From: Athripsodes cinereus
Lineage: Eukaryota; Arthropoda; Insecta; Trichoptera; Leptoceridae
Assembly (NCBI GenBank): GCA_947579605.1
Contig: OX388309.1
Span: 32,780,237-32,844,236, forward strand
Reading direction: 5' to 3'
Length of the DNA stretch: 64,000 nucleotides
Below the pieces are notes generated by a model that saw only the letters and a program-made list of their open reading frames with translations, was not told the origin of the DNA and did not search any database. Positions 21,905-32,874 of this stretch are shown in pieces. Position 1 is the first letter of the stretch; every line of letters begins with the position of its first letter. The translations under genes were made by a program, and so were the position numbers.

Positions 21905-22050
21905 GAATGTATTAAATATTGTCGACCGATGGCACTTGGTGGATGTTCATGTTAAATTAATAAAAAAAACACATATATTGATGACTGCCACGTTAACTTT
22001 ATAAATCGTGACCATCCGCCCTCATCATCAGGCTCATGTAAAGTGGAGAA
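21905..22050 (+). repeat. PLE-type end, second family, diverged copy
   Basis: CGACCGATGGCACTTGGTGG, CATGTTAAATTAAT and AACAC match 15222-15280. It continues to CATCATCAGGCT, the complement of AGCCTGATGATG, which corresponds to the apex motif of the 15.3-kb hairpin. Confidence 0.5.
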
Positions 22051-22131
22051 ATAATTTCATTGATTGTATCGGCATTAACTTTGTAACACTTCATTTTAAA
22101 TTATCAAATAATATGAATATTATTCGCATCA

Positions 22132-22430
22132 TAATCATCATCGCCCTCAACGCTTCTCTCGGGAGCACAGGGCAGAAACCAGCCTCCTCCATTCAGAGCG
22201 TCTCTGTGCCAATTGCGTCACCTCTTTCCACGACATTCCTTGCGCTCTGATATCGTTGTCATAGGAACGGTGTATTGTAGAAGAGGGACGCCCGGGCCGA
22301 CGGAACCCCTGCGGACGGAAGAACAGTGCTCTTTTTGGCCAACTATCATTAGGCATTCTCAAAACATGTCCCAGCCAGGACCATCGTCTCTCCTGTATTA
22401 CGGAGATTATTCGCATCACCAGGTGCTAAT
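22132..22430 (-). pseudogene. LINE family B, 3' end copy
   Basis: The 90-codon ORF reads SVIQERRWSWLGHVLRMPND, then RRPGRPSSTIHRSYDNDIRA and SEWRRLVSALCSREKR. These are the C-terminal residues of an endonuclease-RT LINE (WLGHVLRM...GRP...W..LV). It is 5'-truncated; the 3' tail and ATC microsatellite sit at 22130-22145. Confidence 0.8.
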
Positions 22431-22581
22431 CTATACTATAGAGTATAGATCTATATCTATATGACGATGCGAACTCGGAGTCAGCGAAACTGGTCGTGCG
22501 ATAGTCACACTCAATAGTAGCATTACACAATAATAATAAATATTTATTTTATTTGATAATTTGAAGAAATAATGTTCAAAA

Positions 22582-22716
22582 TAAAATATTTTGCTTGTTT
22601 GATAGCTAACTTAAGTTTTGAAAGTTATAACTGGCTGAATCTTTATCTTTTAAAATATTTTGCTTGTTTGATAGCTAACTTAAGTTTTGAAAGTTATAAC
22701 TGGCTGAATCTTTATC
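22582..22716 (+). repeat. 69-bp tandem duplication
   Basis: Two nearly identical consecutive copies (22582-22650, 22651-22716) containing TTGCTTGTTTGATAGCTAAC. No coding; likely recent. Confidence 0.9.
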
Positions 22717-22719
22717 AAA

Positions 22720-23495
22720 CTTAAAATTATCCATCGAGTACTTGTATTAAATATTCTATGATCCAATAATTTCTGTATAAATTATATCTTGGTACTATAT
22801 TCTGAAACAATTTACAAAATAATAGACAGTCGGAAATAAGGGCAAGTCACGCTTCTGTATCTATATTTAGTTGGACATTTGAAGCAATGCGATTGCAGAT
22901 AATTGTTATTATAATATGACGAAACTTTTTCTGATTTTCTATAAAACATGACTGAAGCATTACTGGGTGTGAAGGGAAATGACTAAGTTATTAATATATC
23001 TATCTCACCTAGAACACTGACAGTTTATGAAACAATAATTGATTTTTGCATTCAATACTATTATTTTTACTGAAAACGTTATTACTTAATACAGTTATTT
23101 TAGTGGAAAATATAATGTTTTATTTATTTTGCATTAACATTAATTTTATATTAATAATAAATATGGAATTCCACAATGTAAATCACAAAACATTTGAAAA
23201 GTGATTATAAAATGGTAAACTTAAACACTAAAGTTTTTGTTTTCAAACAATATTTTACTTTCAAAGAAATAATTATGAATCACTTAATATTTTTTGCAAC
23301 TTCATTGATTGGTTGCTATAGGAAAAAATATTCGATAAATTAATTTATGTCATCATAAATTTCTTGCCTAAAGAATATCAACAATTTATTAATGACGTAC
23401 AAAGTGTGTTCTTGTCCGTAAAAAAGCCTACAACACAAGACAAAGGTATTCTTATTATTCTTCCTTAAGAGTTTTCGGTAAAAATAGGTCTCCCT
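22720..23495. other. No gene seen
   Basis: AT-rich sequence with no motif or repeat recognised. Confidence 0.5.
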
Positions 23496-23499
23496 TTAT

Positions 23500-23690
23500 C
23501 AAGTCAATTTTCGAGTGTTCTGAAAAAAGTATTTGTTAAACTTCACGCTTAAGACATTTAACATCTTGAATTCAGCGATGAGGTATGCCACCAATCCTGA
23601 AATACCTACTTATTTTTTATTGACACTGAGATGACAACTTTTATGTTTATTACATACAATTATTCCGTTGGCTACCCCGCTTTAATTTAT
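23500..23690 (+). repeat. SINE-like repeat C copy
   Basis: TTCAGCGATGAGGTATGCCA, CCAATCCTGAAAT and a 3' GGCTACCCCGC segment follow the family order; the distal tail is lost. Confidence 0.6.
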
Positions 23691-23699
23691 TATGTTTTC

Positions 23700-26010
23700 T
23701 TGTTGTTTTTCATAAATTTTCTTGGTTTTTTCATATAATATGTAAATGAAACATTTCAAAATCTAATTGTCTCGTATTTGTTATAAAAAACTCAATGGTT
23801 CTGTCATAGAATTATTATTCCTCATAAAAGTTTTATCAATCCAAAATACCCTTTTTTTCTTATAATAATAATAATCGTTTATTAAAATAATAATATAAAT
23901 TACAAATTGAATATATAAGTAGATAAAATAAAATGCATAACGCATAAGACAATCCATATAAAATAAAACAACATAATTAAATACAATACTCGTTCCCAGC
24001 AATACAATAAAACACAATACAACACTATACAGCATACCTACCTAATACTTATTATTAACAATACATATTTATTTATTTATTTATTTATTTGATATAATAT
24101 CATCAATTCATTTGATCAAGTACCTACCTGTCCCAGAATTGAGCGTGGCTCGTGCTCTGGGACAGGCCCTGATCCACCTTAGTATTATCGCTCTATATTA
24201 TCGCTCTCTCTTGATTCTTCAGCATCAATAATTTGGTCTTTTCAAAAACAAACAACATAGTTACTCCAATTAAATTAAAATTAAATCAAACCATCAGCTG
24301 TCATTCACCAGCTAACTTCTAGACAATATATTTTATGCTTTCCATTCTCTAAGTCAATTTCAACATCTGAACATCACTAATTTAGTCTTAAAGTACCTAT
24401 ATGCACCAACAACATCTAACTATCAAACTGTCGTTCCTAACAAATTCTTTGACAATTTGATTTCGTTGTCAAAAATAAAACTTTTGCAAAATTATACTAC
24501 TGATTTCGATAAATGAATTAGTTATTCAATTTGAATACGTTAAGCAATCAGCTATCTAACATTATTATAACCTTATTCCTTTAAATTGGATATTTTTTGG
24601 ATTTTATATTGAGAATTATTTTCAGAACAAACCCCAAGAAAAACTAGAATATTGATAATTTTATTCACAAAACCTGCGGCACGTTAATGTATGGAATTAT
24701 ACCTATAAATATTGGCTATGCACTAAAAAAGATTTTGGAGGATCTTTACATAGTTAGAAAACAATTTCTAGACGCCGTTAAAATATAAGATTTTATTTTC
24801 TTCACTAGAAACACCGTGTCTTTTCTGTAAACGATCCTGTAATTTATTTGATCATATCGCCTGGAAAAAAGGGATAACAAGCACTGTGAAAACTTAAAAT
24901 AGTAGAAAACTTACAAGGACAAAGATAAACCGAAAAGACTTTTATTACATGATTCGTTTACCAAGTCTGAAAAAGTATGATCAGAAGTATAATTTCATTA
25001 AAATATAACATTAGATTTTAATCATGAAAATGTTTACATTCAAAGCAAAAAACGACCATTCTTAATATAAATTTTATGAACATAATAATACATGCATTTA
25101 TAAAAGACTCTAGATTAATACTTTCGTTATTCAGATGATATTGAATGGGAGTAATTAATAAGGTGCTAAGTATCCAAAATTTCAGAAATGAGTTAAACAT
25201 AAAGGTCAATAAACGTACAAAGTTGCAATGTGATTGAACAACATAGAGTATTTCAAACTTTGTCCAATAGATATCACTTTCCTACATTGCTCTGCTGTTC
25301 CCCTTACATCTTTTCAATTTTTCTTGGTTTTATGCAACAGACACTTGGTACCTTTGTAATAACCAACCTGTAATCATTCTAACTTCTCCCTCTGTCCACC
25401 GCTAAATGAATGGCTTGTCCATCTCATTCCTTTTTCTGAGACCTTCTATTTGTACAGACTTATCTTCTCCAGAGCTTTAAATTTTAAACAATCAATTTAC
25501 GAAGTTGAAAACTAGTGAAGATCTCTTCAACATAAGCTCAGGACGCTTAAATACTGAGTTTTTTTTTAAATTGGATATATTTTATACTCACAAATATTTA
25601 TATGTTATGTATTCAAGACAGTAGCGTCTAAATATGAAAGCTTCTCATATTATATGTCCTTAATAAAGTCCTTAATGAATTACATAAACGTCTGAAAGTC
25701 AAACAGCCTGCAGGGGATCACGACTTCAATAATTTCGTTTGACTCTGAGTAGCAACTTAAATTATTAGATGTAGTACATACATAATTATCTTGTTAATCT
25801 GTGACTTAATTAATTTCCCAAATAGACCTTCTCTTATATGTCAAGAGAGGTGAACTTTCTTCAATTCAGCGGTAGAAGATAATACTCGTTCTTAAAAACT
25901 ATTTTTATGATGCAATACTTAAAGAGGTATAAAAGATCTCCATTCTGCAGCTGATAGCGCTATAACGCACTTTAAAGGAACGTGTGTAAAGAATACTTAT
26001 TTATTTATTT
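23700..26010. other. No gene seen
   Basis: Contains an (ATTT)n run (24063-24089) and a 10-bp-arm hairpin TGTCCCAGA/TCTGGGACA at 24127-24166. ORFs at 23781-24035 and 25018-25209 are low complexity. The (TTTA) run at 25996-26010 leads into the LINE B tail. Confidence 0.5.
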
Positions 26011-26072
26011 ATCATCATCGCCCTCAACAGTCCTCTCGGGAGCCTGTGCTCCCGAGAGGACTGTTGAGGGCG
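26011..26072 (-). repeat. LINE B 3' tail with perfect fold-back
   Basis: Arms 26019-26042 and 26049-26072 (24 bp, perfect) surround CCTGTG. The outer arm plus the (ATC)n run is a LINE B tail in the same orientation as the LINE body at 31724-32157. The inner arm is an inverted second copy of the last 30 nt, joined directly to the tRNA-Tyr copy. Confidence 0.8.
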
Positions 26073-26110
26073 TCCATAGGTCGCTGGTTCAAATCCGGCT
26101 CGAAGGACCA
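26073..26110 (+). repeat. Copy of tRNA-Tyr 3' half including CCA
   Basis: 38 nt read as TCCATAGGTCGCTGGTTCAA then ATCCGGCTCGAAGGA and CCA. By known tRNA-Tyr structure this is position 39 to 73: the 3' strand of the anticodon stem, variable loop, a perfectly paired T-arm and the acceptor strand, with the untemplated CCA present. It lies 7 nt from the LTR, so its complement is the BEL primer-binding site, extended 20 nt past the usual 18. No 5' half is present, so it is not a gene. Confidence 0.85.
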
Positions 26111-26117
26111 AAAGGGA

Positions 26118-26532
26118 TGTAGAATATTTTCCTGTTAAAAGGCTAAATATCACTACTGAAATTAGGACTGTAGGTTTATAGGAAGCTGTAACTCACCCTA
26201 AATTTCTATTTTCTTTCTTGTATAGCACTTAAACACCTTATATAATTGTTTGTTTTAATATCACTATTTGATTTTTATTATCATTGAATTAGTTTAATTA
26301 AACACAATCACTTAATTACACTATTGAAACTGTTTGATATATGACTGATATATATGCGTGTGCACATCACCAAAGTTTTCAGCAGAAGAGAGAGTTTTTT
26401 GTAACAATTATGTGAGCACACTGGGGTATAAAGAAGGGAGTGGGGGAAGGATATGCAAAGAAGATTGCACACACAATAAACACCAGTGATACACACACAA
26501 AAAAATATTAGATATTGATAATATATCCAACA
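26118..26532 (-). repeat. BEL/Pao 3' LTR
   Basis: On the minus strand it begins TGTTGGATAT and ends TTCTACA (415 bp, TGT...ACA). It is preceded by a purine tract GGGGTGGTGAGGATG at 26533-26548 and lies 250 bp after the pol stop. A 7-nt spacer separates it from the tRNA-derived primer-binding sequence. With no 5' LTR in the window, the borders rest on the ends alone. Confidence 0.75.
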
Positions 26533-26781
26533 TCCTCACCACCCCGAAAAGTAGGAATATGTGAATGAAAATCTCATCAAAATGATTGTAACTGTTTCAA
26601 TGGTTGAAAACCATAACCCTAAGATTCAATTCAATTCCTAATGTATGTTTACTCAATCAGACCTACATAATGTACATGAACTAATTTAAACGGAAGATAC
26701 ATGTGTATCCGACAACTTATAAATGTATACATAAAATTAGCCTACGTTGATAACTTATCCTATACCTAAATGTAAACTGTA

Positions 26782-29700
26782 TTACTCTATTGGTAGTGGA
26801 CAGACCTTTACGATTGGTCTTGTTATGAAGCCCTTTGCTGTTTGAAGCTCCACTACTCTAATTACTCCGTCGTCTCCTGGATGTAATTTTATAATTCTTG
26901 CCAACTTCCATTGTAAAGGAGGCAAATTATCATCTTTTATTAAAACTAAGTTGTTTAACTTAACGTTGATACGATCAGCTGTCCATTTTGCTCGTTGATG
27001 TAGAGTATGTAAATATTCAATATGCCAGCGTCTCCAAATTTGCTGACTGAATTTTTTTATCAATTCCCATCTTCCCAATAAATTAGTCTTAGTATTTTCT
27101 ACACATTTTTCAGGAATGTTTAACAAAGGTTCTCCTATAATGAAATGCCCTGGTGTTAGGACATCCAAGTCTTCGGGATTATCTGATACGTTACAGATGG
27201 GTCTTGAATTTAGAACTGCTTCTACCTTAGTTGCTAAAGTGTAGAGTTCCTCGAATGTTAACGTTGTCTCTCCAACAACCCTTTTCATGTGAGATTTGAT
27301 GGACGAAATCGCCCGTTCCCACAGTCCTCCCATGTGGGGAGCTGCAGCTGGATTCCTATGGAATGTTATTTGTCTTTCTGTTAAGTATTCTGATATATTC
27401 TCTACTGTTGAAGTATCTTGTAAGAATTTGTTAACTTCCTTTAAATGATTTTTTAATCCTACGAAATTCATGCCCCCATCAGAATAAAAGTCTGAACACA
27501 GTCCTCTCCTAGATATGAATCTATCTAATGCTGCTAAGAATGCTGAAGAAGATAAATCTGAAACAATTTCAATATGTACGGCTTTTGTAACCATACAAAT
27601 AAACAAACATATGTACGCTTTCTGTATTTTTGAATTACGTAATGTAGAAGACTTGATGAAGTAAGGTCCAGCTAGATCACATCCAGTTTTTAAAAAGATT
27701 CTTGCTTGACTTACTCTGACTTGCGGCAACGTTGCCATCAAGGGTTCTATATTCTTAGGTTTTGTGCGAAAACATCTAATGCACTGATGAATAACTCGAC
27801 GAACTATGCTTCGTCCAGAAATAATCCAATATCTCTGTCGTATATTAGACAATGTTAGTGATGGACCTGCATGTAAAAATAGAGTGTGATAATATTTAAC
27901 AATTAACAAGGTGAAATTATGAGATTTTGGTAAGACGATTGGATGTTTTGCCTCGTATGATAATGTGGATTTATGTAATCTTCCATCTATTCGTATGATA
28001 CCACTTGAATCAAGAAATGGTCTTAACTTACAAAATGTAGTACGATGACTCATATTACGCTTTATTAACTTGATATCCTTCGAAAATTCTACTGATTGTA
28101 CATGTTTAATGAGTTTTACTAGAGCATCCTTCCATTCAACGGCAGTTATGTATCCTGATCGCTTATTCTTTTTGTTTCGTATGTTATGAATAAATCTCAT
28201 ACAATAGGCTGTTATTCTAACAAGTTTAGAAAACGAACTAAACTTCTCCAAAATATCCCAACTGGTATGATTTTCTACAATGTGAACTAATGCTGTATCT
28301 GGTACAATGTCTTCAACAATTTGTTTAGATGTAATATTCTCTATTGGCCATTCAGAAGGAGATTTGAATAACATTGGTGGCTTCCACCAAAGTTTGTGGT
28401 TTATCAAGTGACTTGGTGATAAGCCGCGTGACGCACAATCTGACGGATTAGAAGACGATGTTATATATCTCCATATGTTTATATCACACATAGAATGAAT
28501 TTGTGATACTCTGTTGGCTTCAAATGATTTCAATTTGTGAAGAGGTGTACGTAACCACGAAAGTGCGACTTTTGAATCACACCACGCATATACAGATGAA
28601 ATATGAATAAATTCAAAAATATTTTGAATATAACTCAATGATTTTGAAAGTAAGTGAACACCGCAGAGTTCCATTCTTGGAATAGATATTTTTTGTTTAA
28701 CAGGTGCTAACTTTGACTTTCCCATTAATAAATTAACATCTATGTTTCCTTGCTGATCTTCTGAACGTAGATATATTGCTATTGCGAAACCCTTCTCAGA
28801 TGCATCTGAAAAACCATGCAGTTGATAATCTACATTCTTTTCCAATGAAACTACACATCTGTAGATTTTAATGTTTTGTATTTCACCTAATTGAAAGATG
28901 AACTGCTTCCATTTGTCTGAAATATGATTGGAGATTATGTCATCCCAACCTATTTTTAAGAGCCAAATCTCTTGGAGTATAGATTTTGCGTAAAATGTGA
29001 CAGGTGTCAACCATCCGCAAGGGTCGTAAAGCCTTGCTATGTTTGATAAAATTGCTCGTTTTGTTATGGCCGTGTTTTGTATATTCACTTTATACTTAAA
29101 GTAATCACCTGATGGAATCCACTGAATACCTAATACTTTAATACCTATATCACATTCTGAATCAAAGGATTGAATTTCTTGACAGCATTCACTAGGTATA
29201 TCGTACAGAAACTCCTTGCTGTTGCTAGCGAACTTGCGTAGTTCGAAGCCGGCTTTTGCTAGGAGATCTATTAATTCTGTTTTGTATTCAAGGGCCTGTT
29301 GAAGGTTGTCAGCTCCGCAGATAAAATCATCCACGTATATTTGATTTTGAATGATCCTACTAGCATTTGGATGTGAAGTTTGTCCTTCTCTTGCTAACTG
29401 TAATAAACACCTATTGGCTAGGTAAGGTGACGAAGTGATACCAAATGTAACTGTTGTAAGTCTAAAAACTTGTAATGGTTTGTCTGGTGAATCTCTCCAG
29501 AAAATTCCATGATAATTCCGATCATCAGGATACATGCATATTTGCCTAAACATCATACGTGCGTCGCATATAAATGCTACCTGATGTTGACGAAATCTTA
29601 GTAGAACATCTGCTATATTCTTTTGAAGTTTCGGCCCTGCCATGATAACGTCATTTAAAGAATATCCGTTACTACTCCTCATAGACGCATCAAAAACGAC

Positions 29701-30207
29701 TCGAACACACGTTGTTGAAAGTGTATTTTTCACAACACAGTGGTGAGGCAGAAAATATTTGATTTCAGATATGTTGGCTTTTTCCATGTGGTTTAACTTT
29801 AAATATTCATTTATAACTTGTGTATATTCTACTTTGAGAGCCGAATCCTTCTCAAGACGATTTTCCAATGAATAAAATCTTTTAAGAGCAAGATTTTTCG
29901 TTTCTCCTAGTTCCGGAGTAATATCCCTAAAGGGTAGTCGCGCCACGAATCGACCCTCCTTTGTTCTTGATATTGATCTTGAAAAATGTTCTTCACACTT
30001 CTCATCTTCTGGACTAACTGCTGTGATGTCTGGAACCTGCTCCAGTTCCCAGAAGTTATGAATCAGAGTATACAATGTAACTGCATGTGTTACTTGATTA
30101 TTGCCTTTTGAAATATCGTTAGGTAGCTTCCCTATAATTACCCAACCAAATATTGTAGAATAAGCTGATGGTAATGTGGAGTCCAATGTAATTTTTTCTC
30201 CATTCAT
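26782..30207 (-). CDS. pol: BEL/Pao Pol: RT, RNase H, integrase
   Basis: 1141 codons open. RT motifs include HCVVKNTLSTTCVRVVFDAS and the catalytic YVDDF near residue 291. RNase H shows GFSDASEKG, RMELCGVHLLSKS and AWCDSKVALSWL. The integrase has a zinc-binding YYHTLFLHAGP...CIRCF region, then DLAGP, YSDGGMNF and GLWERAI as the DDE triad. The C-terminal domain ends in RPIVKVCPLPIE. The Met used is arbitrary: homologous protein continues upstream in another frame (see gag). Confidence 0.9.
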   Translation of the reverse strand: MNGEKITLDSTLPSAYSTIFGWVIIGKLPNDISKGNNQVTHAVTLYTLIHNFWELEQVPDITAVSPEDEKCEEHFSRSISRTKEGRFVARLPFRDITPELGETKNLALKRFYSLENRLEKDSALKVEYTQVINEYLKLNHMEKANISEIKYFLPHHCVVKNTLSTTCVRVVFDASMRSSNGYSLNDVIMAGPKLQKNIADVLLRFRQHQVAFICDARMMFRQICMYPDDRNYHGIFWRDSPDKPLQVFRLTTVTFGITSSPYLANRCLLQLAREGQTSHPNASRIIQNQIYVDDFICGADNLQQALEYKTELIDLLAKAGFELRKFASNSKEFLYDIPSECCQEIQSFDSECDIGIKVLGIQWIPSGDYFKYKVNIQNTAITKRAILSNIARLYDPCGWLTPVTFYAKSILQEIWLLKIGWDDIISNHISDKWKQFIFQLGEIQNIKIYRCVVSLEKNVDYQLHGFSDASEKGFAIAIYLRSEDQQGNIDVNLLMGKSKLAPVKQKISIPRMELCGVHLLSKSLSYIQNIFEFIHISSVYAWCDSKVALSWLRTPLHKLKSFEANRVSQIHSMCDINIWRYITSSSNPSDCASRGLSPSHLINHKLWWKPPMLFKSPSEWPIENITSKQIVEDIVPDTALVHIVENHTSWDILEKFSSFSKLVRITAYCMRFIHNIRNKKNKRSGYITAVEWKDALVKLIKHVQSVEFSKDIKLIKRNMSHRTTFCKLRPFLDSSGIIRIDGRLHKSTLSYEAKHPIVLPKSHNFTLLIVKYYHTLFLHAGPSLTLSNIRQRYWIISGRSIVRRVIHQCIRCFRTKPKNIEPLMATLPQVRVSQARIFLKTGCDLAGPYFIKSSTLRNSKIQKAYICLFICMVTKAVHIEIVSDLSSSAFLAALDRFISRRGLCSDFYSDGGMNFVGLKNHLKEVNKFLQDTSTVENISEYLTERQITFHRNPAAAPHMGGLWERAISSIKSHMKRVVGETTLTFEELYTLATKVEAVLNSRPICNVSDNPEDLDVLTPGHFIIGEPLLNIPEKCVENTKTNLLGRWELIKKFSQQIWRRWHIEYLHTLHQRAKWTADRINVKLNNLVLIKDDNLPPLQWKLARIIKLHPGDDGVIRVVELQTAKGFITRPIVKVCPLPIE

Positions 30208-30242
30208 AATCTCATTGAAAATATCTCCTCCTAATAATATGT

Positions 30243-31711
30243 CTATAGGACGTGAGATATGAAAATCTTATCTGCAAGATTGAGACCAGCAAATTTATTG
30301 TAAACATCCGAACTAATATTTTGCAATGGCAAATCCTTTGTAATCCTCTTCATACTGCATGTAATAATATCAAGTTGTGGTTCTTGACTGTGAACAGGTT
30401 TGATTGTACACCTGATTTGATACTTAAGATACTGAGAATTTTCTCCACCTACTCCCGTAATTGATATTGCTGCTCGTTCTCTCTTTAATTTGAGTCGTTG
30501 CACACACGCTTCTGAGATAATGGAACATGTACTACCTGGATCCACTAAACCCCGAATTTCATGAAAATGCCCTTGTTCATCTCTAATATGTAACATGGTT
30601 GTACCTACAATGACGTTGCATAATTTGACTGTTGATTGTAATGATGTTTGTAAACATGTACCTGTCACTGTATGAGTTTCAGGTTCTCTATGTGGAGAAG
30701 AAGAAGAAGTATCAATGCTGCTTGCATGTACTCTATCTACGTGTAATAGGCTATTGTGCTTCCCATTGCACACTTTACATCTCTTGTTAGATGTGCATTG
30801 TTGCACCCTGTGTGGATGTAAGCAGTTCCAACAAAGATTAGATTTCTTAATTAATTTATTTCTCTCATGTACGTCCATATTCCTGAATGTGGAACATGCA
30901 AACACATAATGCTCTCCGTTGCAACAAATACATTTGGTGTGTGTCTTCGATACAACTGATACTTGATGTTTCGTAAATGTATTACGCTCCCTGGGTTGAT
31001 AACTGCATGCCTCGTTTGCTTTGCAATGTTTTTCTAAAAAATCTACCAATTGAGAAAATGTAGGCATTTCATCATTTGAATATTGTAATTCAAATTTATT
31101 ACGCAATTCTATGGGTAACTTCTTCAATGTTAAATGTAGTAAAATGAATGATTCTCCACTAAAATTAAACTTCATTGATTTCAATGCTAAAACATTCTGA
31201 TTGATAATGTCTAGAAAATTACGTAATGTAGTTTTAGCATTAAGTTGTACTGATAATAATGCGTCCAAATGCTTTTCAGAAATGATACGTGTATTATAAT
31301 ATCTATTCTCCAAGATACTGAATGCTACTGAATAATTCTCATCACACAATGTCAAATGTCTTATCAATTGTAAAGCATCCTCTTTGAGACAGCTCATTAA
31401 ATAATGCATTTTTTGAATAGGCTTTAATGTAGGATCATCATGAATGAGACTTCTAAAAATGTTTCTAAAGTTGATATACTCTGTAATTTTACCCGAAAAA
31501 CTAGGAATTTGAATGTTCGGAATATAAAATCTATTATGCGAATTCATTTCTGGTTTTATATCAGTATCGACTTTCTGTTCTAAATTTTGTTTGTAGTATC
31601 TATTATAAACAGATTTTGTAGAATAAATCTTTTCTTCATAATCCTGGTAAATACCCATATGCATTTCTTTATCAAAACCTGCCCTTTTGGTCCCTCTTAC
31701 CGTATACAGTT
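30243..31711 (-). pseudogene. gag: BEL/Pao Gag-protease, N-truncated and frameshifted
   Basis: The frame is open from about 31711 (first Met at 31664). A BEL Gag domain (IPSFSGKITEYINFRNIF, about 45 residues into the ORF) is unusually close to the start, so roughly the first hundred residues expected for the family are missing. Zinc-knuckle-like cysteines follow (CICCNGEHYVFAC; CWNCLHPHRVQQC; CKVCNGKHNSLLH). The protease-like site reads VDPGSTCSI, with Pro where Ser/Thr is normal. The frame ends at 30243, but RPIDILLGGDIF continues in the pol frame, so one base has been gained or lost near 30256. Confidence 0.85.
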
Positions 31712-31723
31712 ATCCTTTTCCAG

Positions 31724-32157
31724 GCAGAAACCAGCCTCCTCCATTCAGAGCGTCTCTGCGCCAATTGCGTCACCTCTTTCCACGACATTCCCTGCGCTCT
31801 GATATCGTTGTCATAGAAACGGTGTATTGTGAAAGAGGGACGGCCGGGCCGACGGAACCCCTGCGGACGGAAGAACAGTGCTCTTTTTGGCCAACTATCA
31901 TTAGGCATTCTCAAAACATGTCCCAGCCAGGACCATCGTCTCTACTCTATTACGGAGATTACAGGTCTCTGCTGGGTGCGCCGGCGCACAGCATCATTTG
32001 TAACATGTTCATACCATTTGACATCCAAAATCCTTCTAAGACACTTGTTTTCAAAGCTAAGTAACTTCTGCTCTTGAGCCTTGGTTAATTGCCAAGACTC
32101 ACAGCTATATAGAAGGATTGGGATGATGTACGCATTGATTTTTATTTTTTTATACAC
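31724..32157 (-). pseudogene. LINE family B body, interrupted by BEL
   Basis: Upstream part: AYIIPILLYSCESWQLTKAQ and CLRRILDVKWYEHVTNDAV. Downstream part: RMPNDSWPKRALFFRPQGF then SEWRRLVSA, where the LINE stops abruptly and BEL sequence begins. A frame change separates the two. The missing 3' tail is at 26011-26042, 5.6 kb away across the BEL copy. Confidence 0.8.
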
Positions 32158-32159
32158 TA

Positions 32160-32870
32160 ATTTAATAAAATACTGCAGATAAAATACTATAACCTCCTTA
32201 AGACACTTTTAATTAGTACAGGGATAGTTCATTATATTCCCAAAATTTATTCAATTACTGATTAAATAGATATTTTATAATTATTGCTGAGCGCTTAGAA
32301 ATGTCAAGTAGGTAACTGAGAACATGTCATTTCTTATAATTCAGAATAAGAAAATAGGAAAAAATTGGCTTTCCTATTATCACGTTACCTCAAATTTGAA
32401 GATTTTCCGGATAATTTATTTTGGTTATAGACAATATAGAAGGTCACCGTTGAGTTTATCGTTTCCAAATCATTTTAAATCTCGATATTAAATTTACTCA
32501 TCTGTTATTGAACCTTGTTGAAGAATATTGAAATTGAATGTGATAGAAAATTCTCTAAAAGGTTTGTCATGAATATTATCGTCAAGACATGGTATTTTAT
32601 TTACAAATCAACACATTGAAATTCAACCGAAAAAATCGCCTACAACTACAAAATTATAATATATTATTACAAATTTTATTAGAAATTATATTTTCTTGTT
32701 ATTTCCGTTCCATAGAATTTTATTATTGAATATTTTATGAAAATTACAGTAATTTATTGGAAATATCAATGAACATCATATTCTATAATAGTTTTGTTTA
32801 CTAAACCTACACAAATCTGCTATCCATTTCAGCTTGATATAGTCATAAAACTACTGTAATATACTATAAC
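32160..32870. other. No gene seen
   Basis: AT-rich; no motif. Confidence 0.5.
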
Positions 32871-32874
32871 TATA

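Larger units (their letters stand above)
26118..31723 (-). mobile_element. 5'-truncated BEL/Pao retrotransposon inside LINE B
   Basis: It contains most of gag, the protease region, pol and one LTR. No 5' LTR or leader exists: at 31724 the sequence passes directly into LINE B. On the other side the LTR is followed by the tRNA-Tyr copy and the rest of the LINE tail. The truncation and the extra tRNA sequence are not the product of normal integrase action, which would leave two LTRs and a short target duplication. Confidence 0.85.

Noticed and set aside
26073..26110. tRNA-Tyr gene
   Set aside because: Only the 3' half is present, with CCA encoded, and it abuts an LTR; it is a primer-derived copy.
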